64,000 nt of DNA from Delftia tsuruhatensis (GCF_903815225.1 NZ_LR813084.1:1406501-1470500); one strand, 5' to 3'. Shown: positions 18,380-28,770, counted from the stretch's first letter. The notes: generated by a model from the sequence alone, not told the origin. Made by a program: numbers and translations.

Positions 18380-19906
18380 ATGAATCTCAGTCGCAAGTTG
18401 CCGCTCGCCATTGCCATGGCGCTGTTCTTCACCCTCGCCGCCGGCTTCTTCGGCCTCTGGTCGGCCCATCAATCCCTGGGCGTTTTCCATGGCGATGTCC
18501 AGCGCCACATGACTGCGGAACGCCTGGCCGCCGAAGTGGAGGGCCATTTCAAGACCCAGGTCCAGGAATGGAAGAACGTGCTGCTGCGCGGCTCGGACAA
18601 TGCGCTGCGCGAGCAGCACTGGAAAGGATTCCTCGCGGATGAGCTTGCCGTGCAGGAAAAGACCGCGGCCCTGCTGGCTCTGGTGGACGATGCGGCGCTG
18701 CGCGAGATGGCCCAGGGCTTTGTCGCGCAGCACCGCAAGATGGCACAGGGCTACCGTGTGGGCCTGGACAAGTTCGAGGCCACGGGCTTCGACCCCTCCG
18801 TGGGTGACATGGCCGTGCGCGGCGTGGACCGTGAACCGGCCGAGCTGCTGGCCCGGCTCAAGGCCGGCATCGCGGCGCAGAGCAAGGCCGTGGGCGATGA
18901 AGCCTACCGCAGCGGCAGGCACGCCACCGAGCTGAGCCTGGCACTGATGCTGGTGGCCGCGGCAGCCGGTGTTGCCATAGGCTGGCGCATCACGCGGGCG
19001 GTCGTGGCGCCGCTGCGCAGCGCGGTACGGCTGGCCGAGAAGGTCGCCCAGGGCCACCTGACCAATGCCATCGAGCATGGCGGGCGCGACGAACTGGGCC
19101 AGTTGCTGCGTGCGCTGGGCGCCATGCAGGAGCAGCTGCGCAGCATCGTCGTGGAAGTGCGCGGCAATGCCGAGCAGGTGGCATCGGCCAGTTCGCAGAT
19201 CGCGGCGGGCAACAGCGATCTTGCACAGCGCACCGAGCAGCAGGCCTCGGCGCTGCAGATGACGGCATCCTCCATGGTCCAGCTCGATTCGACCGTGCGC
19301 GGCAACGCGGACCATGCCCGCAAGGCCAATGCCCTGGCCTCTACGGCCAGCGACATCGCCACGCGCGGCGGCAATGCCATCTCCGCCGTCGTGGGCACCA
19401 TGCGCAGCATCCAGGATGCGTCGGAGCGCGTCGTGAGCATCATCGAGACGATTGACGGCATCGCCTTTCAGACCAACATCCTGGCGCTGAACGCCGCTGT
19501 CGAGGCCGCACGCGCCGGCGAGCAGGGCCGCGGCTTTGCCGTGGTGGCTGCGGAGGTCCGTTCGCTGGCCCAGCGCAGCTCGGGCGCGGCGCGCGAGATC
19601 CGTGACCTGATCCAGGCCAATGCCCAGCGCGTGGCCCTGGGGGCGCAGGAGGTGGACAGCGCGGGAGCGACCATGGCCTCGGCGCAGGAGGCCATCGCCA
19701 ATGTCTCGCGCATGATCGGCGCCATCAGCCACTCCAGCGGCGAGCAGAGCGCCGGCGTGAGCCATGTCAACAGCGCCATCGTCCGCATCGAGGAAGGGAC
19801 CCAGCAGAACGCCGCCCTGGTGGAGCAGACCAGCTCGGCCGCCGAGAGCCTGCGCAAGCAGGCCCATCAGCTGGTCGAACTCATGGCCCGCTTCAGGACC
19901 GCCTGA
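18380..19906 (+). CDS. Methyl-accepting chemotaxis protein
   Basis: A 508-residue transmembrane chemoreceptor. TM1 about residues 8-28, a 160-residue periplasmic sensor that looks like a four-helix bundle, TM2 about 186-206, HAMP about 207-260, then the signalling coiled coil with the hairpin tip ([24 protein letters not shown]) at about 358-381. There is no C-terminal CheR-binding pentapeptide; it ends F-R-T-A. The ligand is unknown. It is a single gene preceded by a 169-bp region with no clear sigma-28 promoter. It separates ftsK-lolA from rarA. Confidence 0.93.
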   Translation: MNLSRKLPLAIAMALFFTLAAGFFGLWSAHQSLGVFHGDVQRHMTAERLAAEVEGHFKTQVQEWKNVLLRGSDNALREQHWKGFLADELAVQEKTAALLALVDDAALREMAQGFVAQHRKMAQGYRVGLDKFEATGFDPSVGDMAVRGVDREPAELLARLKAGIAAQSKAVGDEAYRSGRHATELSLALMLVAAAAGVAIGWRITRAVVAPLRSAVRLAEKVAQGHLTNAIEHGGRDELGQLLRALGAMQEQLRSIVVEVRGNAEQVASASSQIAAGNSDLAQRTEQQASALQMTASSMVQLDSTVRGNADHARKANALASTASDIATRGGNAISAVVGTMRSIQDASERVVSIIETIDGIAFQTNILALNAAVEAARAGEQGRGFAVVAAEVRSLAQRSSGAAREIRDLIQANAQRVALGAQEVDSAGATMASAQEAIANVSRMIGAISHSSGEQSAGVSHVNSAIVRIEEGTQQNAALVEQTSSAAESLRKQAHQLVELMARFRTA

Positions 19907-19938
19907 CTGGGGAGACGCCGGGTGGTCCGCCTGTCGGC

Positions 19939-21249
19939 TCAGGCACCGGCGGGCCGTGCGGCCACGGGGCGCAGCCGGTCATGCAGGCCGGCCAGGACCA
20001 GGGTGGCGGCCACGGGCAGGGCCCAGCCCATGCCGTTGCCGGGCAGGCTGCCGAGGAAGGCTGGCAGCCAGTCCTGCCAGCCGGCGGCCTTGGCCGCATC
20101 GATGAGGCCGAACACCAGCGCCACGGCGAGCACCGGCGCGAACACGCGCCGGGCATTGCGCCACAGGCCCGACAACAGGCTCAGCAGTACCAGGGCGATG
20201 GCCAGCGGGTAGATGCCGACCAGCACGGGACCGGAGATGGCGATCAGTTGGGCCAGGCCCTGGTTGGACACCAGGATGCAGGCCAGGCCGATGGCCACCA
20301 CGACCGCACGGTAGGGCAGGCGCAGCATTTCGCCGAAATACGCGCCGCAGGCGCTGACCAGGCCCACGGCCGTGGTCAGGCAGGCAAGGGAGATCACCAC
20401 GGCCAGCAGCACGCTGCCGACGGGACCGAAGGTGTGCTGCACATACTGCGTGAGGATGAGCACGCCGGTCCGGGCCCCAGGGGCGATGGACTGGCTGGTG
20501 GCGCCCAGGTGGATCAGCGACAGATAGACTAGGCCCAGGCCCACGGCCGCGATCACGCCGGCGATGATGGCGTAGCGCGTCTGCAGGCCGGTGTGGGTAA
20601 CGCCGCGGTCGCGGATGGCGTTGACGATGACGATGCCGAAGGCCAGCGCGCCCAGCGCGTCCATGGTCTGGTAGCCCTCCAGGAAGCCCTCGGCCAGCGG
20701 CGACACCAGGTAGTCGCCGCTGGCGCGGGTGGCTGCTCCGGCCGGCAGCAGCACGGCGGCGGCGCCCAGCACCACCAGGGCCAGGATCAGCACGGGAGTG
20801 ATCAGCTTGCCGATGCTGTCGATGAGCTTGCCCGGGAACAGGGACAGGCCCATGACCAGGGCGAAGTACACGGCCGAGTAGATGAACAGGGCTGCGCCGC
20901 TGTGGCCGATGAACGGGGCGAAACCCATCTCGAACGAGACCGTGGCCGTGCGCGGCGTGGCGAACAACGGGCCAAGGATCAGATAGATCAGCAGGCCCAG
21001 CGCCATGCCCGCCTTGCGGCCCACGGGCGAGGTCAGCGCATCCAGGCCACCGCCGACCCGCGCCAGCGCCACCACCGTGAGCAGGGGCAGGCCCACGCCG
21101 GTCAGCAGAAAGCCGGTGGCTGCGGCGGCGGCATGTTCGCCGGCGCCCTGGCCGACCATGGGCGGGAAGATGATGTTGCCGGCGCCGAGGAACAGCGCAA
21201 AGGTCATGAAGCCTAGGGCGATGAGGTCCCGGGTCTTGAGTGTTTGCAT
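19939..21249 (-). CDS. brnQ: Branched-chain amino acid:cation symporter, BrnQ/LIVCS family
   Basis: A 436-residue inner-membrane protein with about 12 hydrophobic segments. Family signature at the N-terminus: A-L-F-L-G-A-G-N-I-I-F-P-P (about residues 15-27), as in BrnQ. It imports Leu, Ile and Val with sodium or protons. ATG 21249 starts three residues before the typical K-T-R-D motif; upstream in-frame Met codons are rejected. Convergent with the chemoreceptor gene (32 bp apart). A 440-bp region with an inverted repeat separates it from rarA. Confidence 0.92.
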   Translation of the reverse strand: MQTLKTRDLIALGFMTFALFLGAGNIIFPPMVGQGAGEHAAAAATGFLLTGVGLPLLTVVALARVGGGLDALTSPVGRKAGMALGLLIYLILGPLFATPRTATVSFEMGFAPFIGHSGAALFIYSAVYFALVMGLSLFPGKLIDSIGKLITPVLILALVVLGAAAVLLPAGAATRASGDYLVSPLAEGFLEGYQTMDALGALAFGIVIVNAIRDRGVTHTGLQTRYAIIAGVIAAVGLGLVYLSLIHLGATSQSIAPGARTGVLILTQYVQHTFGPVGSVLLAVVISLACLTTAVGLVSACGAYFGEMLRLPYRAVVVAIGLACILVSNQGLAQLIAISGPVLVGIYPLAIALVLLSLLSGLWRNARRVFAPVLAVALVFGLIDAAKAAGWQDWLPAFLGSLPGNGMGWALPVAATLVLAGLHDRLRPVAARPAGA

Positions 21250-21593
21250 GGATGCGGAAAGGAAAAGGCCCTGCTTGCCGGATGGCGGGCAGTTCCAGAA
21301 ACAGTGGGGAAACGCGGAGCGCGGGGGCTGCATGGGCATGGCCCCGAAGGCCGCGAAGACAACGCGGCTGGCCTCGCAAAGGGCTGTATTTTAGGGCTGT
21401 GGCCCCGGACACGAGAAAAATGTCAGTGATTGCTCTGGTTGGGGTGCATGCAAACCATCCATGTCATGGGAGTGACATGCCTGGGGCCGATGCCGGCATT
21501 TCCTGTTGGAGAAACAGATCTTCAGCCGATGACCTGTATCAGGCATGCAGGCCGTGGCGCACGGCGGGCGCCCATGGCGTGGACAATGGCGCC
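21250..21593. other. brnQ-rarA intergenic region with inverted repeat
   Basis: This 344-bp stretch holds no recognisable gene. It contains CATGTCA (21460-21466) and TGACATG (21473-21479), a 7-bp inverted repeat with a 6-nt spacer, and several GCATGC-like motifs (around 21446 and 21541). It could hold operators for brnQ. No terminator and no RNA gene are recognisable. Confidence 0.45.
21582..21587 (+). promoter_or_regulatory. -10-like hexamer before the rarA upstream ORF
   Basis: GACAAT ends 6 nt before the ATG at 21594, the same arrangement as seen before purN, rsmB, orn and polA. It suggests that the rarA transcript begins at this ATG. Confidence 0.4.
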
Positions 21594-21690
21594 ATGGTTT
21601 CGCAATTGCTTCTGTTCCTCCCGGCGATGAATCCGGAACGCGGGCTGCCCGCTTGGCGCTGCGCGCCAATGCCTGTGCGGGAGCTGCACC

Positions 21691-21698
<8 letters not shown>
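21594..21698 (+). CDS. Putative small ORF (34 aa) overlapping the rarA start
   Basis: ATG at 21594 opens a 34-residue frame beginning M-V-S-Q-L-L-L-F-L-P-A-M-N-P-E-R and ending E-L-H-H-G. Its stop codon (21696-21698) overlaps the rarA start (21691) by 8 bp, an arrangement that permits translational coupling. The only promoter-like signal in the vicinity, GACAAT, ends 6 nt before this ATG and not before rarA. The N-terminus is hydrophobic. No family is recognised, and it may be a leader ORF with no function in the peptide itself. Confidence 0.35.
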
Positions 21699-22998
<1,300 letters not shown>

Positions 22999-23454
22999 TC
23001 AGCCCCGGGCGGCCGGGCCGGGCTCCACGGTCACGTCCCGGGCCCGCAAGGGCGCATGGCATTGCGAGCAGACCATGACCGGGTCGAAGACATGGCCGCA
23101 GCCGGCATGGCGGTGCAGCAGAGGGCGGCCGGCCTCGCCCGCCATGTGCACATCGCCCCAGTGCACGATGGCCATGATCACGGGATGCAGGTCCAGGCCC
23201 TTGGGCGTCAGGCGGTACTCATGCCGGACCGGAGCCTCCTGGTAGGGCACTTTCCCGAGCACGCCCGCATCGACCAGCCGGGCCAGCCGGTCCGAGAGCA
23301 TGGGGCGCGAAATGCCCAGCCGCCCGAGGAATTCATCGAAGCGTCGTATGCCCAGAAAGCAGTCGCGCAACACCAGCAGGGTCCAGCGGTCGCCGATGAC
23401 CGAGACCGTGCGTGCGACGGAGCAGCATTCTTCCTCGAGTTCGTTCCATTTCAT
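22999..23454 (-). CDS. HxlR-family transcriptional regulator
   Basis: A 151-residue winged-helix regulator (V-I-G-D-R-W-T-L-L-V-L-R-D near residues 18-30, R-F-D-E-F, S-D-R-L-A-R-L-V-D-A-G-V-L). The C-terminal 40 residues contain C-G-H…C-S-Q-C-H, a possible zinc site not universal in HxlR proteins. Some HxlR proteins respond to electrophiles or redox through an N-terminal Cys; here C11-C12 in E-E-E-C-C-S-V. It is divergent from the SDR gene, with 91 bp between them and an AGTTCA/TGAACT palindrome, so it very likely controls the SDR-isomerase pair. Confidence 0.9.
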   Translation of the reverse strand: MKWNELEEECCSVARTVSVIGDRWTLLVLRDCFLGIRRFDEFLGRLGISRPMLSDRLARLVDAGVLGKVPYQEAPVRHEYRLTPKGLDLHPVIMAIVHWGDVHMAGEAGRPLLHRHAGCGHVFDPVMVCSQCHAPLRARDVTVEPGPAARG

Positions 23455-23504
23455 TGGGCAGTTCCCCGCTTGACGGGTTCTGATTTTAAACCTACCGTGC
23501 AGTC

Positions 23505-23521
23505 AGTTCAAAAAATGAACT
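23505..23521. promoter_or_regulatory. Palindromic operator candidate for the HxlR regulator
   Basis: AGTTCA (23505-23510) and TGAACT (23516-23521) form a perfect 6-bp inverted repeat with a 5-nt A spacer, 25 bp before the SDR start and 51 bp before the regulator start. Size and symmetry fit an HxlR dimer site. Confidence 0.55.
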
Positions 23522-23545
23522 TGAAACTTCATCCACGGAGAATCC

Positions 23546-24274
23546 ATGACCGACAAGAAAGCCATCCTCGTGATCGGCGCCGGCGACGCCACGGGCGGTG
23601 CCATCGCCCAGCGCTTTGCGCGCGAAGGCTATATCGCCTGCGTCACGCGCCGCAGTGCCGACAAGCTCCAGCCCCTGGTCGAGCAGATCCGCGCTGCGGG
23701 AGGCGAGGCCCACGGTTTCGGCAGCGATGCGCGCAAGGAGGAGGAGATGGTGGCCCTGGTGCAGAAGATAGAGGCCGAGATCGCCCCCATCGAAGTGGCC
23801 GTCTTCAACATCGGCGCCAATGTGCGCTTCGGCATCACCGAGACCACGGCGCGCGTCTACTACAAGGTCTGGGAGATGGCCTGCTTCGCGGGCTTCCTCA
23901 TGGGGCGCGAGGCCGCCAGGGTGATGCTGCCGCGTGGACGGGGCACCATCCTCTTCACGGGCGCCACGGCCAGCCTGCGCGGGCGCGAGGGCTTTGCCGC
24001 CTTCGCGGGCGCCAAGCACGCCCTGCGGGCGCTGGCCCAGAGCATGGCGCGTGAGCTCTGGCCCCAGGGCATCCATGTGGCCCATCCGGTGATCGACGGC
24101 GCCATCGACACGGAATTCATCCGCAGCAACTTCCCCGAGCGGTACGCGCTCAAGCAGCAGGACGGCATCCTCAACCCGGTCCACATCGCCGACCTCTACT
24201 GGCAGCTGCACCAGCAGCCGCGCGATGCATGGACGCACGAGACGGAGATCCGTCCCTGGATGGAGTCCTGGTAA
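23546..24274 (+). CDS. SDR-fold protein of the c10 type, catalytic Tyr replaced by Phe
   Basis: A 242-residue Rossmann protein. The dinucleotide motif is atypical: G-A-G-D-A-T-G (residues 10-16). In the active-site segment the classical Y-x-x-x-K is F-A-G-A-K, with the Lys kept and the Tyr replaced by Phe; the Ser position is in G-A-T-A-S. This combination is that of SDR subgroup c10, which lacks the normal tetrad, so an ordinary alcohol dehydrogenase reaction is doubtful. GGAG lies 7 nt before the ATG. It is divergent from the HxlR regulator and followed after 61 bp by a GST-kappa-type protein, suggesting a joint role against a reactive small molecule. Substrate unknown. Confidence 0.85.
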   Translation: MTDKKAILVIGAGDATGGAIAQRFAREGYIACVTRRSADKLQPLVEQIRAAGGEAHGFGSDARKEEEMVALVQKIEAEIAPIEVAVFNIGANVRFGITETTARVYYKVWEMACFAGFLMGREAARVMLPRGRGTILFTGATASLRGREGFAAFAGAKHALRALAQSMARELWPQGIHVAHPVIDGAIDTEFIRSNFPERYALKQQDGILNPVHIADLYWQLHQQPRDAWTHETEIRPWMESW

Positions 24275-24335
24275 GCGCCCCCGTCGCCGTGTCCCGCTCC
24301 CTGTCCATCCGATCCATCCCCAGGAAAGCCAGACC

Positions 24336-24947
24336 ATGCCATCCACCGTGCAATTCCTCTTTGATTTCGGCAGTCCCAATGCCTACCTCTGCCACCGCGT
24401 CATCCCCGGGATCGAGGCGCGCAGCGGCCTGCACTTCGACTATGTTCCCGTGCTGCTGGGCGGGCTGTTCAAGCTCGCCAACAACCGCTCGCCGGCCGAG
24501 GCGAATGCCGCGATTCCCCTCAAGCGCGCCTATGAGGAGCTGGAGCTGCGGCGCTTCGTGCAAAGACACGGGATCATGCGCTACCGGATGAATCCCCATT
24601 TCCCGGTCAACACCTTGCAGATCATGCGCGGGGCCGTCGCGGCCCGGGGGCTGGGCTGCTTCGAGCACTATGTGGATGCCGTCTTCTCCAGCATGTGGGA
24701 GAAGGGCTGCAAGATGGACGACGCGCAAGTGATCGGATCCGAGCTGACTGCTGCCGGCCTGGATGCGCAGGCCCTCGTCGCCGCCAGCCAGACGGCCGAG
24801 GTCAAGGCCGCGCTGCTGGCGAACACGGAGCATGCCTTCCATCGCGGCGCCTTCGGATCTCCGACCTTCTTTGTCGGCACCGAGATCTACTTCGGCAAGG
24901 ACCGGCTGCGCGACGTGGAGGAGGAGGCCCTGCGAACCAGCGAGTGA
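24336..24947 (+). CDS. DsbA-fold 2-hydroxychromene-2-carboxylate isomerase / GST-kappa family protein
   Basis: A 203-residue thioredoxin-fold protein. It starts with beta-strand F-L-F-D-F-G-S-P-N-A-Y, the family motif with Ser (S14) in place of a redox Cys, then a helical insertion, and ends with the cis-Pro segment G-A-F-G-S-P-T-F-F-V-G-T-E-I-Y-F-G-K-D-R-L. This is the pattern of HCCA isomerases, which use glutathione to isomerise a substrate in naphthalene-type pathways. No other aromatic pathway genes are nearby, so the substrate is probably different. AGGAAAG lies 9 nt before the start. Probably co-transcribed with the SDR gene. Confidence 0.87.
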   Translation: MPSTVQFLFDFGSPNAYLCHRVIPGIEARSGLHFDYVPVLLGGLFKLANNRSPAEANAAIPLKRAYEELELRRFVQRHGIMRYRMNPHFPVNTLQIMRGAVAARGLGCFEHYVDAVFSSMWEKGCKMDDAQVIGSELTAAGLDAQALVAASQTAEVKAALLANTEHAFHRGAFGSPTFFVGTEIYFGKDRLRDVEEEALRTSE

Positions 24948-25188
24948 GCCTGGCAAATGCTGCAGTGCTACATAACTGCGTTTCGCTTGTAAAGCCACGG
25001 AAAACCCCGCTGCAACAAGGCATTGCAGGTCGCCGGACGCTGCCTAGAATCGCCCATCCCCTGCGGCTTCCCGGCCACAAGCCAGGATTCGGCGGGAGAG
25101 CTTCCACCACCATGGCATTGCTGGCTCCGTTCGTTTGGATGCGAGGCACGCTCAATGTCTGCATCCTGGACGAGAGGGGCGAGCACAT
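24948..25188. other. Upstream region of the livHMGF operon
   Basis: This 241-bp stretch has no gene. TTGCAG (25023-25028), a 16-nt spacer and TAGAAT (25045-25050) make a fair sigma-70 promoter, giving a leader of about 130 nt. I see no terminator for the preceding gene. Confidence 0.4.
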
Positions 25189-26118
25189 ATGGACATACTG
25201 CTTCAGCAGATCATCAACGGATTGGTCCTGGGCAGCATGTATGCCCTGATCGCCCTGGGCTACACGATGGTGTACGGCATCATCCAGCTCATCAACTTCG
25301 CCCATGGCGAGGTGCTCATGGTCGGTGCGCTGACCAGTTGGAGCTGCATAGGGCTCATGCAGGAGGCCATGCCCGGCGCCCCCGGCTGGCTGATCCTGCT
25401 GCTGGCCACGCTGATCGCCTGCGTGGTGGCGGCCGCGCTGAATTTCGTGATCGAGAAGGTGGCCTATCGCCGCCTGCGCAACAGCCCGCGCCTGGCGCCG
25501 CTGATCACGGCCATCGGCGTCTCCCTGCTGCTGCAGACGCTGGCCATGATCATCTGGAAGCCCAACTACAAGGCCTATCCCACGCTGATGCCCAGCACGC
25601 CCTTCGAGATCGGCACGGCGGTGATCACCCCCACGCAGATCCTGGTGCTGGTGGTCACGGCGATCGCGCTGGCGGCGCTCACCTACCTGGTCAACTACAC
25701 CAAGCTCGGACGTGCCATGCGGGCCACGGCCGAGAATCCGCGCGTGGCGGCCTTGATGGGTGTCAAGCCCGATGTGGTGATCTCGGCGACCTTCATCATC
25801 GGCGCCGTGCTCGCGGCCATCGCGGGCATCATGTATGCCTCCAATTACGGAACGGCCCACCACACCATGGGCTTCCTGCCGGGCCTCAAGGCCTTCACGG
25901 CGGCCGTGTTCGGCGGCATCGGCAACCTGGCCGGCGCCGTGGTGGGCGCCATGCTGCTGGGGCTGATCGAGTCCATAGGTTCGGGCTACATCGGCGACCT
26001 GACGGGCGGGGTGCTGGGCAGCCACTACACCGACATCTTCGCCTTCATCGTGCTCATCGTCATCCTGACGCTGCGCCCTTCGGGGCTGCTGGGCGAGCGC
26101 GTGGCCGACCGCGCCTGA
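25189..26118 (+). CDS. livH: Branched-chain amino-acid-type ABC permease (LivH family)
   Basis: A 309-residue inner-membrane permease of the hydrophobic amino-acid (HAAT) ABC class. It has the LivH N-terminus (I-I-N-G-L-V-L-G-S-M-Y-A-L-I-A-L-G-Y-T) and the L-x-G-R-A-M-R-A-T-A-x-N cytoplasmic loop at about 178-190 that contacts the ATPases. Eight or more hydrophobic segments. The ATG at 25189 is preceded by a G-rich purine stretch. First gene of livHMGF; a binding protein gene is missing from the cluster. Confidence 0.92.
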   Translation: MDILLQQIINGLVLGSMYALIALGYTMVYGIIQLINFAHGEVLMVGALTSWSCIGLMQEAMPGAPGWLILLLATLIACVVAAALNFVIEKVAYRRLRNSPRLAPLITAIGVSLLLQTLAMIIWKPNYKAYPTLMPSTPFEIGTAVITPTQILVLVVTAIALAALTYLVNYTKLGRAMRATAENPRVAALMGVKPDVVISATFIIGAVLAAIAGIMYASNYGTAHHTMGFLPGLKAFTAAVFGGIGNLAGAVVGAMLLGLIESIGSGYIGDLTGGVLGSHYTDIFAFIVLIVILTLRPSGLLGERVADRA

Positions 26119-26128
26119 GGAGCTGCAT

Positions 26129-27208
26129 ATGAACAGCAAGAAAACCGTGCAATGGATTGCGGGCGGCCTGGCGCTGCTGGTGCTGCCCCTGGTGCTCCAG
26201 TATTTCGGCAATGCCTGGGTACGCATCGCCGACCTGGCCCTGCTCTACGTGCTGCTGGCACTGGGTCTGAACGTGGTGGTGGGCTATGCAGGCCTGCTGG
26301 ACCTGGGCTACGTGGCCTTCTACGCCGTGGGCGCCTACATGTTCGCGCTCATGGCCTCGCCCCACCTGGCCGAGACCTTCGAGGGCTTCGCCGCCATGTT
26401 CCCCGAGGGCTTGCACACCTCGATCTGGCTGGTGATCCCGCTGGCGGCGCTGCTCGCGGCCATCACGGGGATTTTGCTGGGCATCCCGGTGCTCAAGCTG
26501 CGCGGCGACTACCTGGCCATCGTCACGCTGGGCTTCGGCGAGATCATCCGCATCTTCATGAACAACCTGGACCAGCCGGTCAACATCACCAACGGTCCCA
26601 AGGGCATAGGCCAGATCGACTCGGTCAAGATCCTGGGGCTGGACCTGGCCAGGCGCCAGGAGATATTCGGCTACGACATCAGCTCGGTCACGCTGTACTA
26701 CTACCTGTTCCTGTTCCTGGTGCTGGTCAGCATCGTGATCTGCTGGCGCCTGCAGGACTCGCGCATAGGCCGTGCCTGGATGGCCATCCGCGAGGATGAG
26801 ATCGCCGCCAAGGCCATGGGCATCAACACGCGCAACATGAAGCTGCTGGCCTTCGGCATGGGCGCATCCTTCGGCGGCGTCTCGGGCGCCATGTTCGCCG
26901 CCTTCCAGGGCTTCGTCTCGCCCGAGTCGTTCAGCCTCATGGAGTCCATCATGATCGTGGCCATGGTGGTGCTCGGCGGCCTGGGCCACCTGCCGGGCGT
27001 GATCCTGGGCGCGGTGCTGCTGTCGGCCCTGCCCGAGGTGCTGCGCTATGTGGCTGGACCCTTGCAGCAGATGACCGACGGGCGGCTCGATGCCTCCATC
27101 CTGCGCCAGCTGTTGATCGCGCTGGCCATGATCGTCATCATGCTGATGCGCCCGCGCGGCCTGTGGCCCTCGCCCGAGCATGGCAAGAACCTGCCGCACC
27201 AGTCCTGA
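26129..27208 (+). CDS. livM: Branched-chain amino-acid-type ABC permease (LivM family)
   Basis: A 359-residue permease that pairs with LivH. It carries the family core G-L-N-V-V-V-G-Y-A-G-L-L-D-L-G-Y-V-A-F-Y near residues 48-67 and the loop R-I-G-R-A-W-M-A-I-R-E-D-E at about 211-223. GAGGAGC precedes the ATG. It follows livH by 10 bp. Ends P-R-G-L-W-P-S-P-E, common in this family. Confidence 0.92.
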   Translation: MNSKKTVQWIAGGLALLVLPLVLQYFGNAWVRIADLALLYVLLALGLNVVVGYAGLLDLGYVAFYAVGAYMFALMASPHLAETFEGFAAMFPEGLHTSIWLVIPLAALLAAITGILLGIPVLKLRGDYLAIVTLGFGEIIRIFMNNLDQPVNITNGPKGIGQIDSVKILGLDLARRQEIFGYDISSVTLYYYLFLFLVLVSIVICWRLQDSRIGRAWMAIREDEIAAKAMGINTRNMKLLAFGMGASFGGVSGAMFAAFQGFVSPESFSLMESIMIVAMVVLGGLGHLPGVILGAVLLSALPEVLRYVAGPLQQMTDGRLDASILRQLLIALAMIVIMLMRPRGLWPSPEHGKNLPHQS

Positions 27209-27225
27209 GCATGGAGATACCGCAG

Positions 27226-28020
27226 ATGGCGAACACGGCAGATAACAGTTCCAGTGCCCCGGTGCTCAGGGTGTCGGGTATTTCCAAGCGCTTTGGCGGA
27301 CTGCAGGCCCTGTCCGACGTGGGCATGACCATTGGCCGCGGCCAGGTCTACGGGCTGATCGGCCCCAATGGCGCGGGCAAGACCACTTTCTTCAACGTGA
27401 TCACGGGGCTGTACACGCCCGACAGCGGCAGCTTCGAGCTGGCGGGCCAGGCCTATGAGCCCACGGCCGTGCACAAGGTGGCCAGGGCCGGCATTGCGCG
27501 CACCTTCCAGAACATCCGGCTGTTCGCCGAGATGACGGCGCTGGAGAACGTGATGGTCGGGCGCCATGTGCGCACGCATTCGGGCCTGGTCGGCGCCGTG
27601 TTCCGCACACGCGGCTTCAAGGCCGAGGAGGCCGCCATCCGTGAACGCTCCCGTGAGCTGCTCGACTACGTGGGCATCTCCAGATATGCCGACTTCAAGG
27701 CCCGGACCCTGAGCTACGGCGATCAGCGCCGCCTGGAGATCGCGCGTGCCCTGGCCACCGACCCGCAGCTGATTGCGCTGGACGAGCCTGCGGCCGGCAT
27801 GAACGCCACCGAGAAGGTGCAGTTGCGCGAGCTGATCGACCGCATCCGCCAGGATCAGCGCACCATCTTGCTGATCGAGCACGACGTGAAGCTGGTCATG
27901 GGGCTGTGCGACCGCGTCACCGTGCTGGACTACGGCAAGCCCATCGCCGAAGGCACGCCTGCCGAGGTGCAGAAGAATGACAAGGTGATCGAGGCCTATC
28001 TGGGCACCGGAGGACACTGA
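27226..28020 (+). CDS. livG: ABC transporter ATP-binding protein (LivG family)
   Basis: A 264-residue ATPase for the LivHM permease. Walker A G-P-N-G-A-G-K-T-T, signature L-S-Y-G-D-Q-R-R-L-E-I-A-R, Walker B L-I-A-L-D-E-P-A-A-G-M-N, which is the LivG version. Two ATG codons are possible, 27211 and 27226; I prefer 27226 because GGAG (27213-27216) then sits 9 nt upstream, whereas 27211 has no ribosome site. 17 bp after livM. Confidence 0.92.
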   Translation: MANTADNSSSAPVLRVSGISKRFGGLQALSDVGMTIGRGQVYGLIGPNGAGKTTFFNVITGLYTPDSGSFELAGQAYEPTAVHKVARAGIARTFQNIRLFAEMTALENVMVGRHVRTHSGLVGAVFRTRGFKAEEAAIRERSRELLDYVGISRYADFKARTLSYGDQRRLEIARALATDPQLIALDEPAAGMNATEKVQLRELIDRIRQDQRTILLIEHDVKLVMGLCDRVTVLDYGKPIAEGTPAEVQKNDKVIEAYLGTGGH

Positions 28021-28023
28021 ACC

Positions 28024-28770
28024 ATGGCTGAGCATGTGCAAGACGGGGGCGCGTCCGCGCCGGTGCTGCTGGAGGTAAGAGGCCTCAAGGTGGCCTATGG
28101 CGGCATACAGGCCGTCAAGGGCGTGGACTTCGAGGTGCGCCAGGGCGAGCTGGTCTCGCTGATCGGCTCCAACGGCGCCGGCAAGACCACGACCATGAAG
28201 GCCGTCACGCGCAGCCTGCAGATGGCCGATGGTGACGTGCACTACCTGGGCAGCAGCATTCGCCATGCGGGCGCATGGGACCTGGTGGCCCAGGGTCTGG
28301 TGATGGTTCCCGAGGGGCGTGGCGTCTTCGCGCGCATGACGATCACCGAGAACCTGCTCATGGGCGCCTACACGCGCAACGACAAGGCGGGCATTGCTGC
28401 CGACATAGAGCGCATGTTCGGCATCTTCCCGCGCCTGAAGGAGCGCAAGGACCAGCTGGCCGGCACCATGTCCGGTGGCGAGCAGCAGATGCTGGCCATG
28501 GCGCGCGCGCTCATGAGCCAGCCCAAGGTGCTGCTGCTCGATGAGCCATCCATGGGGTTGTCCCCCATCATGGTGGACAAGATCTTCGAGGTGGTGCGCG
28601 ACGTGCACGCGTTGGGCGTGACCATGGTGCTGGTCGAGCAGAATGCCAGCCGGGCCCTGGCCCTGGCCGACCGCGGCTACGTCATGGAGTCAGGACTGAT
28701 CACCATGACAGGGCCTGGGCAGACCCTGCTCAGCGATCCGCGTGTGCGGGCCGCCTATCTGGGCGAGTGA
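28024..28770 (+). CDS. livF: ABC transporter ATP-binding protein (LivF family)
   Basis: A 248-residue ATPase, partner of LivG. Walker A G-S-N-G-A-G-K-T-T, signature M-S-G-G-E-Q-Q-M-L-A-M-A-R, Walker B L-L-L-D-E-P-S-M-G-L-S-P. Starts 3 bp after the livG stop, with its ribosome site (GGAGGA) inside the end of livG. Last gene of the operon; no terminator with a T-tract is visible, only GCTGGCGCCAGC just after the stop. Confidence 0.92.
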   Translation: MAEHVQDGGASAPVLLEVRGLKVAYGGIQAVKGVDFEVRQGELVSLIGSNGAGKTTTMKAVTRSLQMADGDVHYLGSSIRHAGAWDLVAQGLVMVPEGRGVFARMTITENLLMGAYTRNDKAGIAADIERMFGIFPRLKERKDQLAGTMSGGEQQMLAMARALMSQPKVLLLDEPSMGLSPIMVDKIFEVVRDVHALGVTMVLVEQNASRALALADRGYVMESGLITMTGPGQTLLSDPRVRAAYLGE

